DNA of 64,000 bases from Bufo bufo. Its lineage: Eukaryota > Chordata > Amphibia > Anura > Bufonidae. The DNA lies in contig NC_053392.1 of assembly GCF_905171765.1 (NCBI RefSeq), positions 31,736,192-31,800,191 of the forward strand, in the 5' to 3' direction. Made by a program: the position numbers and the translations under genes. Numbering within the stretch: position 1 is the first letter of the stretch; each line of letters starts with the position of its first letter. This document shows positions 10,447 to 20,486 of the stretch, piece by piece. Under the pieces are notes generated by a model. That model saw only the letters and a program-made list of their open reading frames with translations, was not told the DNA's origin and made no database searches.

Positions 10447-12055
10447 CAGTCAGGTCCATAAATATTGGGACATTTTTGGCTCTCTACACTACCACAATGG
10501 ATTTGAAATGAAACAAACAAGATGTGCTTTACCTGCAGACTGTTAGCTTTAATTTGAGGGTATTTACATCCAAATCAGATGAACGGTGTAGGAATTACAA
10601 CAGTTTGCATATGTGCCTCCCACTTGTTAAGGAACCAAAAGTAATGGGACAGAATAATAATCATAAATCAAACTTTCACTTTTTAATACTTGGTTGCAAA
10701 TCCTTTGCAGTCAATTACAGCCTGAAGTCTGGAACGCATAGACATCACCAGACGCTGGGTTTCATCCCTGGTGATGCTCTGCCAGGCCTCTACTGCAACT
10801 GTCTTCAGTTCCTGCTTGTTCTTGGGGCATTTTCGCTTTAGTTTTGTCTTCAGCAAGTGAAATGCATGCTCAGTCGAATTCAGGTCACGTTATTGACTTG
10901 GCCATTGCATAACATTCCACTTCTTTCCCTTAAACTCTTTGGTTGCTTTTGCAGTTTGCTTTGGGTCATTGTCCATCTGCATTGTGAAGCGCCATCCAAT
11001 GAGTTCTGAAGCATTTGGCTGAATATGAGCAGATAATATTACCCGAAACACTTCAGAATTCATCCTGCTGCTTTTGTCAGCACTCACATCATCAATAGAT
11101 ACAAGAGAACCAGTTCCATTGACAGTCATACATGCCCACGCCATGAGACTACCACCACCATGCTTCACTGATGAGGTGGTATGCTTAGGATTATGAGCAG
11201 TTCCTTTTCTTCTCCATACTCTTCTCTTCCCATCACTCGGGTACAAGTTGATCTTGGTCTCATCTGTCCATAGGATGTTGTTCCAGAACTGTGAAGGCTT
11301 TTATAGATGTCGTTTGGCAAACTCTAATCTGGCCTTCCTGTTTTTGAGGCTCATTAATGGTTTACATCTTGTGGTGAACCCTCTGTATTCACTCTTGATT
11401 GTTGACTTTGACACACATACACCTACCTCCTGGAGAGTGTTCTTGATCTGGCCAACTGTTGTGAAGGGTGTTTTCTTCACCAGGAAAATAATTATTTGGT
11501 CATCCACCACAGTTGTTTTCCATGGTCTTCCGGGTCTTTTGGTGTTGCTGAGCTCACTGATGCGTTCCTTCTTTTTAAGAATGTTCCAAACAGTTGTTTT
11601 GGCCAGGCCTAATGTTTTTGCTATCTCTCTGATTGTTTTGTTTTTTCAGCCTAATGATGGCTTGCTTCACTGATAGTGACAGCTCTTTGCATCTCATCTT
11701 GAGAGTTGACAGCAACAGATTCCAAATGCAAATAGCACGCTTGAAATGAACTCTGGACCTTTTATCTGCTCATTGCAATTGGGATAATGAGGGAATAACA
11801 CACACCTGGCCATGGAACAGCTGAGAAGCCAATTGTCCCATTACTTTTGGTTCCTTAACAAGTGGGAGGCACATATGCAAACTGTTGTAATTCCTAAACC
11901 GTTCACCTGATTTGGATGTAAATACCCTCAAATTAAAGCTGACAGCCTGCAGTTAAAGCACATCTTGTTTGTTTCATTTCAAATACATTGTGGCGGTGTA
12001 TAGAGCCAAAAATGTTAGAATTGTGTCCATGTCCCAATATTTATGGACCTGACTG
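10447..12055 (-). mobile_element. Tc1-like element, full length, decayed
   Basis: Inverted ends CAGTCAGGTCCATAAATATT and complement, flanked by TA at 10445-10446 and 12056-12057. The long inner inverted repeats carry the blocks ttcaaattaaagctgacag and gcacatatgcaaactgttgt. The transposase, on the minus strand, is a pseudogene. Confidence 0.9.
10790..11700 (-). pseudogene. Tc1 transposase pseudogene
   Basis: Minus-strand pieces align with a Tc1 DD34E transposase but lie in different frames. The N-terminal part (11510-11301) contains KTPFTTVGQIKNTLQ and ends KRHL. The central part (11246-10890) has SVKHGGGSLMAWACM, then the second catalytic region MDNDPKQTAKATKEF and MQWPSQ before a stop where SPDLNPIE would follow. 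Stops and frameshifts make it non-functional. It could have moved only with a transposase supplied from elsewhere. Confidence 0.85.
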
Positions 12056-13203
12056 TATATAATGGATAATTTCACCTATAGAAAGGATAGTTACAACCAT
12101 AAACAGGATAATTCCACCTGTAAAAGAGAGAATGATTCCATCTGTAGGAAGACTTCTCCAGTGAATAGTTCATCCACAGTATGACTGCAATGGGTTAAAA
12201 CATCCACAGTATGACCGCAATGGATTAAAATGCACAAGGTTTTGAAAAATTTGCTTAATTAATGATTCATCTAGCGATTCATTCATCTATTGTAAGACCG
12301 TGTTATTTGTTGAAGTAAATAGATGTGAGTACTCCCGATTATGCAACAATGCATCATGTGACAGACACTAACATCACCAGCGTGTCACTCCAAACATCGT
12401 GATGCTGACAGTATAATCTGTGGCATACATGTATTACACTGAGGGAAATCCTCCAATCTCCCATCTGTTACGATTCAGCCGGGCCGTTTCCTTGTTGGGA
12501 CAACTAACCATGAGTAAGGTTATATTATCCAGCCTTATCGCCTACGTGATTAAAACTTATCAAACCGGTATATAAAAATTGCAGGAGTCTATCAAAATTA
12601 CAGAAATATATAAGGAATCTAAATTGAGCAACATATTCATTTTTATAGACTCACTTACAATGTTCATGTTACCCTATTTAGAGCAATGAAATGATAAATT
12701 GTTGCATAATCGGGAGTACTCACATCTTCAACATATAACACGGTCTTACAATAGATGAATGACTCACAACTATTTACTTCAACAAATAACACGGTCTTAC
12801 AATAGTAACTTGAGGGGTGTAGTTTCTATAATGGGGTAATTTATGGGGGTATCCACTATGTAAGCCCCACAAAGTGACTTCAGACCTGAACTAATCCTTA
12901 AAAAGTGGGTTTTGGCAATTTTCTTAAAAATTTAAAGAATTGCTTCTAAAATTCTAAGCCGTAAAAAAAATGACATTTACAAAATGATGCCAACATAAAG
13001 TAGACATATGGGGAATATTAAGTAATAAATATTTTATGGGGTATCACTTTCTGCTTTAAAAGCTTTTTTTTCAAAAATAAAGGTGAAATATATTGACTCA
13101 AATTTATGACTATCATGAAGTACAATGTGTCACGAGCAAACAATCTCTGAATGGCTTGGATAAGCAAAATCTTTCCAAAACTATTACCACATAAATTGAC
13201 ATA

Positions 13204-13698
13204 CAGTGGATATAAAAGTCTACACACCCCTGTTAAAATGTCAGGTTTCTGTGACGTAAAAAATGAGACAAAGATAAATCATTTCAGAACCTTTTCCACC
13301 TTTAATGTGACCTATAAACTGTACAACTCAATTGAAAAACAAACTGAAATCTTTTATGTAGAGGGAAGAAAAAATATAAAAATAAAATAATATGGTTGCA
13401 TAAGTGTGCACACCCTTAAACTAATACTTTGTTGAAGCACCTTTTGATTTTATTACAGCACTCAGTCTTTTTGGGTATGAGTCTATCAGCATTCAGCATG
13501 ACACATTTTGACTTCTTTGCAAAAACACTCCAAATCTGTCAGATTGCAAGGGCATCTCCTGGGCACAGTCCTCTTCAGATCACCCCACATATTTTCAATC
13601 GGATTCAGGTCTGGGCTCTGGCTGGGCCATTCCAAAACTTTTATCTTCTTCTGGTGAAGCCATTTCTTTGTTGATTTGGATGTATGCTTTGGATATAC
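13204..13698 (-). mobile_element. Truncated Tc1-like element (3' part)
   Basis: The end CAGTGGATATAAAAGTCTAC follows TA at 13202-13203. The minus strand carries the 3' end of a transposase of the same family as the copy at 20487-22066, including the complement of the [12 protein letters not shown] coding region near 13600-13640. It stops abruptly at 13698, where the 38-bp minisatellite starts. Confidence 0.85.
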
Positions 13699-13799
13699 CT
13701 GTTTCCACTAAATATTGATTGAGGCCTGCGATATACCTGCTTCCACAAAATGCTGATTAAGGGGTTTGATATACCTGCTCCCACAAAATACTGATTAAG
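13699..13799 (-). repeat. 38-bp hAT-A leader minisatellite, block 1
   Basis: About 2.6 units in the orientation opposite to the big blocks after 35.4 kb (atatacctgcttccacaaaa, ctgattaaggggtttgatat). It belongs to the leader of the hAT-A copy at 16867 and is cut by the solo LTR. Confidence 0.85.
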
Positions 13800-14467
13800 T
13801 GTCATGACCGGTGTGCCGATCACATACGTGACGCAAGGGGAGGGAAAAGGGAAGGCCCTGTCCAAGGAAGAGGGAAAGGTGGTGACCCCTGACTCACCTT
13901 GAGGCTGGCACCTGACTGCCCTGACGTCCCTAGATGGGTTCCTCACCCGTACGCCGATCACGTGCGTAAACCCTGGCTTTCCCTAAGATGAGCCCTACGT
14001 AGTGAACGGGGCGGTGGGAACACTAGTCCGCACCACTGACACTAAAAGGAAAACACCAAGGAGAGGACAGACAACACAGACAAAACATATAATCCCAGGT
14101 GGACGACAACAGCAGACAACAAAAGTCCAACAGGGATCCGGAGGGTAACGTTCTGGAACAACAACCAGGGAACACAGCTACACAGCTCCAGTGGGTCAGT
14201 ATAGAAGTCCAGGCAGGAAGCTCTATATCTGGCAACCAGAGAAGTGGGAGAGGGGAATATAAGGAGGTTGGGAGTGCTGGACAAGAAACAACTGAGGAGA
14301 AGGAGCTACGGATCCCTGAGTGAGCCAAAAAGGGTTGCAAGGCAAACCCAGAAAGCTACCATTAAGGAACAGAACCATCTTTACACATAGAGCGCGCAGC
14401 CACCCGCTGCGACTTCCTGACCCCGGGTATAACGGAGTCAGGCGTGGCTCTTGACACCCTCGTGACA
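13800..14467. mobile_element. Solo LTR, 668 bp
   Basis: It starts TGTCATGACC and ends CTCGTGACA, with TTAAG duplicated on both sides (13795-13799 and 14468-14472). Removing it restores the minisatellite sequence ctgattaaggggtttgat. TG...CA ends and a 5-bp duplication fit an LTR retrotransposon (Gypsy or ERV). No internal region is present. Confidence 0.85.
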
Positions 14468-14520
14468 TTAAGGGGTTTGATATACCCGCTTCCACAAAAT
14501 ACTGATTAAGGGGTTTGATA
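14468..14520 (-). repeat. 38-bp hAT-A leader minisatellite, block 2
   Basis: A continuation of block 1 after the solo LTR: ttaaggggtttgatataccc, gcttccacaaaatactgatt. It ends where the GC-rich element begins. Confidence 0.8.
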
Positions 14521-14934
14521 CAGGCCTTTTTTTCTGCCGACTCGCCCCGCCCCCCTTTAGTTACTGCAGGGCCGTTTCTTGGGGCGGGCGGGCCGGGCAG
14601 CCGCCCGGGGCGCTGTCAGACGGGGGGCGCCGGCAGGGCACAGCAGGAGATGAGTGCTGCGCTTCCATTGTGGAAGCGCTCACTCATCTCCAAAGTCATC
14701 TCATCTGTATCGCCGTCCTCAGGACGGCAATACAAATGTCTGTAATGCGGCAGGGCAGGGAGAGGTGTGTCCCCTCCCTGTTCCTCTGATAGGCTGCCAG
14801 CACTAGGCCGGTAGCCTATCAGAGGCCGGTGAGCCAGCGAGGGACACAGGCCGGAAGAGGCTTGCATCGCATCCTGGAGGAGGTAAGTAAGTATAAGTTT
14901 ATTTTTTATTTTTTATATGTAAAAATGACAATCC

Positions 14935-15443
14935 TGGCACATAAGGGGGGCTGCTGGGCTGGCACAGACATAAGGGCGGCTGCTGGGCTGGCACAGACAT
15001 AAGGGGGGCTGCTGGCGCATAAGGGGGGATACTGACTACTGGCACATAAGGGGGGCTGCTGGCACATAAGGGGGGCTACTGGCTACTGGCACATAAGGGG
15101 GGCTGCTGGCACATAAGGGGGGCTTCTGGCACAGACATAAGGGGGGCTGCTGGCACAGACATAAGGGGGGCTGCTGGCACATAAGGGGGGCTATTGGCTA
15201 CTGGCACATAAGGGGGGCTGCTGGCACAGACATAAGGGGGGCTGCTGGCACAGACATAAGGGGGGCTGCTGGGCTGGAACAGACATAAGGGGGGCTGCTG
15301 GCACATAAGGGGGGCTACTGGCTACTGGCACATAAGGGGGGCTACTGGCACATAAGGGATAAGGGCACATAAGGGGGGCTACTGGCACATAAGGGATAAG
15401 GGGGGCTACTTGCACATAAGGGGGGCTACTGCCACATAAGGGG
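14935..15443. repeat. G-rich minisatellite (acataaggggggctgctggc), block 1
   Basis: Units of 20-36 bp built from acataagggggg, ctgctggc or ctactggc, with optional acag extensions. Copy structure is irregular. Runs of six G in tandem could form G-quadruplexes. Confidence 0.9.
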
Positions 15444-15569
15444 TTGACATTAAGTCAACGTAACAAGGGATTCCCAACCAGTCTCCCAAGCTGGTAATTG
15501 CCAAGCTTTAAGCTGCTTATCTTCTGTGATCTGACAAGTGCAGGTACATTCAGCTTAGAATAACCGTTT
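15444..15569 (-). pseudogene. 5S rRNA-like sequence (5S pseudogene or 5S-derived SINE)
   Basis: Read on the minus strand this 126-base insertion resembles vertebrate 5S rRNA along its length. The A-box region reads GAAGATAAGCAG (5S: GAAGCTAAGCAG), preceded by TTGTCAGATCAC (5S: TCGTCTGATCTC). The C-box region reads TTGGGAGACTGGTTGGGAAT (5S: ATGGGAGACCGCCTGGGAAT). It interrupts the G-rich minisatellite and has ACATAAGGGG on both sides (15434-15443 and 15570-15579), which may be a target duplication or just the repeat unit. Many substitutions rule out a working 5S gene. Confidence 0.7.
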
Positions 15570-16440
15570 ACATAAGGGGGGCTGCTGGCACAGACATAAG
15601 GGGGGCTGCTGGCACATAAGGGTGGCTACTGGCACATAAGGGGGGCTGCTGGCACAGACATAAGGGGGGCTGCTGGCACAGACATAAGGGGGCTGCTGGG
15701 CTGGAACAGACATAAGGGGGGCTGCTGGCACATAAGGGGGGATAATGGCTACTGGCACATAAGGGGGGCTGCTGGCACATAAGGGGGGCTACTGGCTACT
15801 GGCACATAATGGGGGCTGCTGGCCCATAAGGGGGGCTTCTGGCACTGACATAAGGCGGGCTGCTGGCACAGACATAAGGGGGGCTGCTGGCACATAAGGG
15901 GGGCTACTGGCTACTGGCACATAAGAGGGGCTGCTGGCACAGACATAAGATGGGCTGCTGGCACAGACAAAAGGGGGGCTTCTGGGCTGGAACAGACATA
16001 AGGGGGTCTGCTGGCACATAAGGGGGGCTACTGGCTACTGGCACATAAGGGGGGCTACTGGCACATAAGGGATAAGGGGGGCTACTGGCACATAAGAGGG
16101 GCTACTGGCACATAAGGGGGGCTACTGCCACATAAGGGGGGCTACTGGCACATGATAGGAGGCTACTGGCACTTGATAGGGGGCTACTGACACTTGATAG
16201 GGGGGCTACTGGCACTTGATAGGGGGACTACTGGCACATGATAGGAGGGCTACTGGCACATGATAGGGGGGCACTCAGGCTACTGGCACATGATGGTGGG
16301 GGGCTCTTATTACTGGCACATGATTGGGGGGCATCTATGGGGCACATCTTACTGGCACATTATATGGGGGCACATCTTACTGGTACATGATTTGGGGGCA
16401 TCTATTGTGGCACTTATTACTGGCACATTATTGGGTGGCA
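15570..16440. repeat. G-rich minisatellite, block 2
   Basis: The same units as block 1, then diverging after about 16140 into ctactggcacatgatagggg variants. Long proline-rich open frames on the minus strand are by-products of the repeat. Confidence 0.9.
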
Positions 16441-16741
16441 CTATAGGGACATCTACAGAGGCTAAAAAGAAGGAGTATTTTATATGGGGGCTCTGTATAG
16501 GGGCATTTTATACTGGGAGGGAAGGAAGGGGCCAGGCCAGGCTGCGCTGCCCATGTGTGGACTAGGGTGGCGGCGGCCGCGGACACTGGCAGCCTGGCTG
16601 TCACGACCATCACTGGCAATTTTACTTGCATCCCTGTTCTCTAAAGGGTCGGTTTTAGGGGGCGGTCCTAGGGGTGGGTAGGGGCGTGGCCAGGGGAGGG
16701 GGGGTGAGTTCCACCACCTTTTCTCTGAGAAAAAAAGCCCT

Positions 16742-16825
16742 GGATATACCTGATTAAGGGGTTCGATATACCTGTTTTCACCAAATATTGATTGAGGCCT
16801 GCGATATACCTGTTTCTACATATAC
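16742..16825 (-). repeat. 38-bp hAT-A leader minisatellite, block 3
   Basis: The last units (gatatacctgattaagggg, ttcgatatacctgttttcac) before the short leader and start codon of hAT-A copy 1. Confidence 0.8.
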
Positions 16826-16866
16826 TGCTCTTCACTAGGGACTTAGGCACAGGGTCATTTTTACAA

Positions 16867-17496
16867 ATGACAGGCAGAGGAAGAGGCAGGCCATTCCATA
16901 GGGGTGGTAGGGGTCGGGCAGGTGCACAAGGCCGGAGCATAAGTTGGAAGCTGGGGAAGGCGCATGCAATTGCTTCAAAGGGCGCACCAGAGTTGGTTGA
17001 GTGGCTCACTCAATCTTCCGCTTCTGCACCCACAAATACACCACCATAGCCCCTACACTCGAGTCAGAGGAATTATTTTCCCATCCATTCCCAGATCTTA
17101 CCGATGCACAGCCATTCTTGACATCGGATGAGGATTGGGAAGAGGAGGTAGCATCAGCCGCCACCCAGATCAGCCCAAGGAGGGAGGTCCCCATTGTTGC
17201 TGTCTACTCCGATATCTCAAATGTCAGTGGTGGTAAAGGTAACTGCGATGACGTGTCGATGGACCTCACATGGGTGCCCTCAAGAGAGGAAGAGAAGGGG
17301 AGTTCAGAGGGAGAGACGGAGCAGCAGAGAGGCAGGAGAAGGAGGAAAAGAAGACAGAGCTCGCAGGGCACAGGAGGCAAAAAGCAGACTACAAATGTAT
17401 CTGGAGCAAGCCATCCACCATGCAAGGTCACTTCTGGCGCTCCCAGGACGCCGACACATGGCTCTGCAGTGTGGGCTCTTTTTAACGTGTCAGCTG
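16867..17496 (+). pseudogene. hAT-A transposase, N-terminal part, copy 1
   Basis: The start ATGACAGGCAGAGG is shared with the intact hAT at 47157, and the product begins MTGRGRGRPFHRGGRGRAG. After about 60 residues a frameshift moves the frame (continuing near 17001-17496) through an acidic Ser-rich region with TWVPSREEE, like TWVPARREE in the intact copy. The first part of the BED zinc finger follows (SAVWALFNVSA). The sequence stops at GTCAGCTG (17489-17496), the target duplication of another hAT insertion. Its continuation is found inverted at 22543-22069. It normally encodes a nuclear DNA transposase; this copy is dead. Confidence 0.85.
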
Positions 17497-17744
17497 TAGT
17501 GTTGAGTGAGCATGCTCGGCAGAACACCAGTTCGGCTCGAGCATCGCTATGCTCAGCACATTGCGGAGTTCGGCCAAACACCGCGTGTGCTCGAGTCAGT
17601 GTATTTAAATCTAATTTAGCCTCTATTTCTACGCAGAAGATCACTGTACAGTGCGGGAATCCCTCACTGTGAGTCTGCGGCTTAGGAGTCCCTGCTCTTA
17701 CTTCATATACAGCTATGTCCATATATGGAATCAGTTCTTGGGGA
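17497..17744 (+). mobile_element. hAT terminus (TAGTGTTGAG...), one end of a split element
   Basis: The terminus TAGTGTTGAGTGAGCATGCT follows the duplication GTCAGCTG. Subterminal sequence is rich in CTCGGC/GTTCGGC, followed by gtgtatttaaatctaattta, the block that precedes the tRNA-like modules. The matching other end, with the same 8-bp duplication, lies at 22544 and points the same way. Confidence 0.7.
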
Positions 17745-18159
17745 CACCCCAATAGAGATGGCTTTGCGTGTTCGCGATTCGCCGAACATGCGAACATATG
17801 GAGATATTCGCGCCCGCCATATTATTTTACATTGTGAAGAACTTTGACCCATGACACATCCATCAGGTGGTACAGGACAGCCAATTGAAACGTTTCAGCA
17901 CATGGACATACCCCCTACCTTATAAATAAACCTGATCGGGCCGCCATTTTACATTCAGTGTTTTGCCAGTGTAGGGAGAGGTTGCTGTTTGGAGCAGGGA
18001 CAGACTGTTAGGGACACCAAACACTAGCTAATAGGGCCGCAAAAGTCATTTTAAGGACTAGTATAGGTGTGCTATCGATAGGTGTGATACACAGAGGGGT
18101 GTGATATACTTATAATATACTTTTATAATGAGTCAAAAACACATACATATATGTAGTGA

Positions 18160-18560
18160 TCACCTGGAAGTCCGGGACCTAGCGGCTAGGGGCTTACTAG
18201 GGCCATTTTCATATAGGGTAAGGTTTCGGACAGGGTCGCTCTTATCAGGGCGGGTGGTCTGTGGTTAGGCTATCAGGGCCAGAATAGCACCCCCCTGTAG
18301 GGCAATATCAGGGACAGTTCTTTGCCAAACTTGTCCTTCAATACCGCATCATCATCTATCCCAGGGATAGATGTTTTTTTGCTTTCCCTCTGGGAATCAT
18401 GGATGTGCACTGGAACCCCCCGGATTGTGGTAGGACATATGGTTTCTGATTTGGTGCCGCCGAGCACCTGATTTAGTGCCGCCATGCATTTGTTATTGCC
18501 GACCACATCTATGCTTTTTGCTTAACTTTAATAATTAAATTTATTTTCATTTTGAGGGAT
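18160..18560 (+). mobile_element. Possible PLE 3' remnant
   Basis: The block gggtcgctcttatcagggcg resembles the gggtcgcccctatctgggca block in the 3' regions of the PLEs at 24.9 and 6.3 kb. An A/T-rich tail (taataattaaatttattttc) follows. No coding sequence or hammerhead core was seen. Confidence 0.35.
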
Positions 18561-18567
18561 ATCTTTT

Positions 18568-18812
18568 GCATTCACACGTCCGCAAAATGGGTCCGCATCC
18601 GTTCCACAATTTTGCGGAACGGGTGCAGACCCATTCATTTTCAATGGGGCCAGAATGTGCTGTCCGCATCCGCAATTGCAGACAAGATTAGGCATTTTCT
18701 ATTATAGTGCCGGCGATGTGCGGTCCGCAAATTGCGGAATGCACATTGCGTGTGTCTGTGTTTTGTGGATCCGAAAAACACTTACGGACATGTGAATGGA
18801 CCCTCATAGTAA
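18568..18812. mobile_element. Palindromic MITE (CATTCACACGTCCG ends)
   Basis: cattcacacgtccgcaaaat at the left and its near complement (cttacggacatgtgaatg) at the right. Inner segments with cgcaattttgcgg are also self-complementary. Non-coding. Confidence 0.6.
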
Positions 18813-19391
18813 CATTATTAAAGGTTACGTCTTATCTTTATGTATATTCTAATGGATTGCCTTCCTTGTACAATGTTATAATATACTTTCTATGTTAGAA
18901 AGTATATTATAGTGCATTTGTATTGTGCGGCAGCTGTGTGCGGTTCTGCTGCGATACTGGAGGTATATAGAGGGACAAGCGTTATTGGAACAAATAATTT
19001 CTACTGGTGTGATATACCAGTCGCCCCCCAAAAAAACTGATTGAAGCGGGGTGTAATATACCAATATACTTTCTTTATAGTACATTTGGGTACTGTATAG
19101 TGCATTTGCGCATGCGCGTACGCGAAAATTATATTGCCGATATTTCGCATTGAAAAAAATGATGAATGGAGATCGCAAATTTGAATAATACATCTGGTAT
19201 GTCACTGTCCATGTTGTAGGACTATTTGTGCACTTCTAGTAATTATTTCTTGGCTGCAAATATGAGCTGAAGGTTTTTCAGGTCCGCCTGCCATTAAAAT
19301 GAATGGGACCCGCCGCGAACTTGCGGTTCGCAAACATTTGATCGTGTTTGCGAACCGTCCAGACAGATGTTCGTCCATCACTACACCCCAA

Positions 19392-20040
19392 TGTATTTAG
19401 AGACATAGAATGTGTTGGCAGATAAGAACCATTTGGCCCATCTAGTCTGCCCAATACACTGAGTACTATGGATAGCCCCTGGCCCTATCTTATATGAAGG
19501 ATGGCCTTATGCCTATCCCATGCATGCTTAAACTCCTTCACTGTATTTGCAGCTACCACTTCTGCAGGAAGGCTATTCCATGCATCCACTACTCTCTCAG
19601 TAAAGTAATACTTCCTGATATTACTTTTAAGCCTTTGCCCCTCTAATTTAAATCTATGTCCTCTTGTAGCAGTTTTTCTTCTTTTAAATATTCTCTACTC
19701 TTTTACCTTCTTGATTCCCTTTATGTATTTAAAAGTTTCTATCATATCCCCTCAGTCTCGTCTTTCTTTCAAGCTATACATGTTAAGGACCTTTAATCTT
19801 TTCTGGTAAGTTTTATCCTGCAATCCATGTACCAGTTTAGTAGCTCTTCTCTGATCTCTCTCCAAAGTATCAATATCCTTCTGGAGATATGGTCTCCAGT
19901 ACTGAGCACAATACTCCAAATGAGGTCTCCCTAGTGCTCTGTAAAGCGGCATGAGCACCTCCCTCTTTCTACTGGTAATGCCTCTCCCTATACACCCAAG
20001 CATTCTGCTAGTATTTCCTGCTGCTCTGACATTGTCTGCC
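19392..20040 (-). mobile_element. 3' end of a CR1/L2-type LINE
   Basis: The minus strand 20003-19752 encodes the C-terminal end of a non-LTR reverse transcriptase: LYRALGRPHLEYCAQYW, then DIDTLERDQRRATKLVHGL. This is the usual end of CR1/L2-clade ORF2. The rest is its 3' untranslated region. The element is heavily 5'-truncated, as most LINE copies are. Confidence 0.8.
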
Positions 20041-20084
20041 TACTTTTAAGTCTTCTGAAATAATATAGAAACATATCTAATTTA

Positions 20085-20400
20085 GACTATATTTCAGAAA
20101 AGTTTCTGCCGGGATTCAAACTCACAACCTTCTGCATTAGAGGCAAGGCACTTAACCACTCCGCTATAATAGCTGCATATCCAGTTACTAAAAAAACTAA
20201 ATATGAGACTTGTACTGTAGAGGAATACTTACTACTAGTCAGTATTCCTATACAGTAAAAGTCTAATATATATATATATTTTTTTAAGTGACTGTCTATG
20301 CAGCTATATAGTGTAGTGGTTAAAGTTCTGGGCTGTTATGCAGAAGCGGTGAGTTCAAATCCCATCACAAACCTTTTCAGAAATAGAGGTTAAATTAGAT
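20085..20400. repeat. Inverted pair of tRNA-like sequences, copy 1
   Basis: Minus strand, about 20176-20104: A box tagcggagtggttaagtg, an anticodon-like stem-loop (TTGC-CTCTAAT-GCAG) and B box gagtttgaatcc. Plus strand, about 20300-20370: A box tagtgtagtggttaaag and B box gagttcaaatcc. The arms share flanks (gctgcatatccagtta, aaccttttcagaaatagagg). Acceptor stems do not pair, so these are not working tRNA genes. The pair lies within hAT-associated sequence. Confidence 0.7.
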
Positions 20401-20486
20401 TTATTTATTTAACATTTCTTTTAGTAATTGCAAAACATGTATGACACAAAATAAATGTGTAATAAAAAAAAAAATATATATATATA
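20401..20486. other. A/T-rich spacer
   Basis: It contains poly-A and a short TA microsatellite next to the Tc1 end. Nothing else is seen. Confidence 0.5.

Larger units (their letters stand above)
9836..12805. mobile_element. Unclassified insertion inside the TTAA element
   Basis: The flanking TTAA-element sequence is continuous when this segment is removed. Near its right end it has an inverted repeat (12280-12355 against 12690-12800: tattgtaagaccgtgttat and gtgagtactcccgattatgc with their complements). A Tc1 element (10447-12055) is nested in it. Outside the Tc1 I see no coding region and do not recognise the family. Confidence 0.45.
8824..13203 (+). mobile_element. TTAA-type non-autonomous DNA transposon, split by an insertion
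   Basis: The left end TTAACCACCTCCCGTCC resembles the TTAACCNCCTC ends of the element at 37.0-52.7 kb. Sequence typical of this frog repeat (ctcataccTcaaaaaatgag, poly-A/T-rich blocks) runs to about 9835 and resumes at 12806 with taacttgaggggtgtagttt, running to a truncation at 13203 where a Tc1 fragment begins. TTAA target choice fits piggyBac or Kolobok superfamilies. No transposase frame is present. Confidence 0.6.
14521..16741. mobile_element. GC-rich non-autonomous element with internal minisatellite
   Basis: The termini caggcctttttttctgccga and the complement of tctgagaaaaaaagccctg are imperfect inverted repeats. The 38-bp leader array continues on both sides. GC-rich termini surround two blocks of a G-rich minisatellite and a 5S-like sequence. 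No clear target duplication beyond gata was found, so the class (hAT-like by its CAGGG end) is uncertain. Confidence 0.5.
17753..19383. mobile_element. Non-autonomous hAT, 1631 bp
   Basis: The ends TAGAGATGGC and CATCACTA, with GTTCGCG-rich subterminal repeats, are flanked by CACCCCAA (17745-17752 and 19384-19391). No transposase. It contains a possible PLE remnant and a palindromic MITE. Confidence 0.88.

Noticed and set aside
15444..15569. Functional 5S rRNA gene
   Set aside because: Too many changes in stems, and no flanking 5S unit or T-run in the expected place.
15076..16019. Proline-rich open frames on the minus strand
   Set aside because: Pure by-product of the acataagggggg minisatellite.
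17204..17797. 197-aa minus-strand frame
   Set aside because: Antisense shadow of the hAT-A coding sequence running across a hAT terminus.
20104..20370. Functional tRNA genes
   Set aside because: A and B boxes are present, but acceptor stems do not pair and no terminator follows at the right place.
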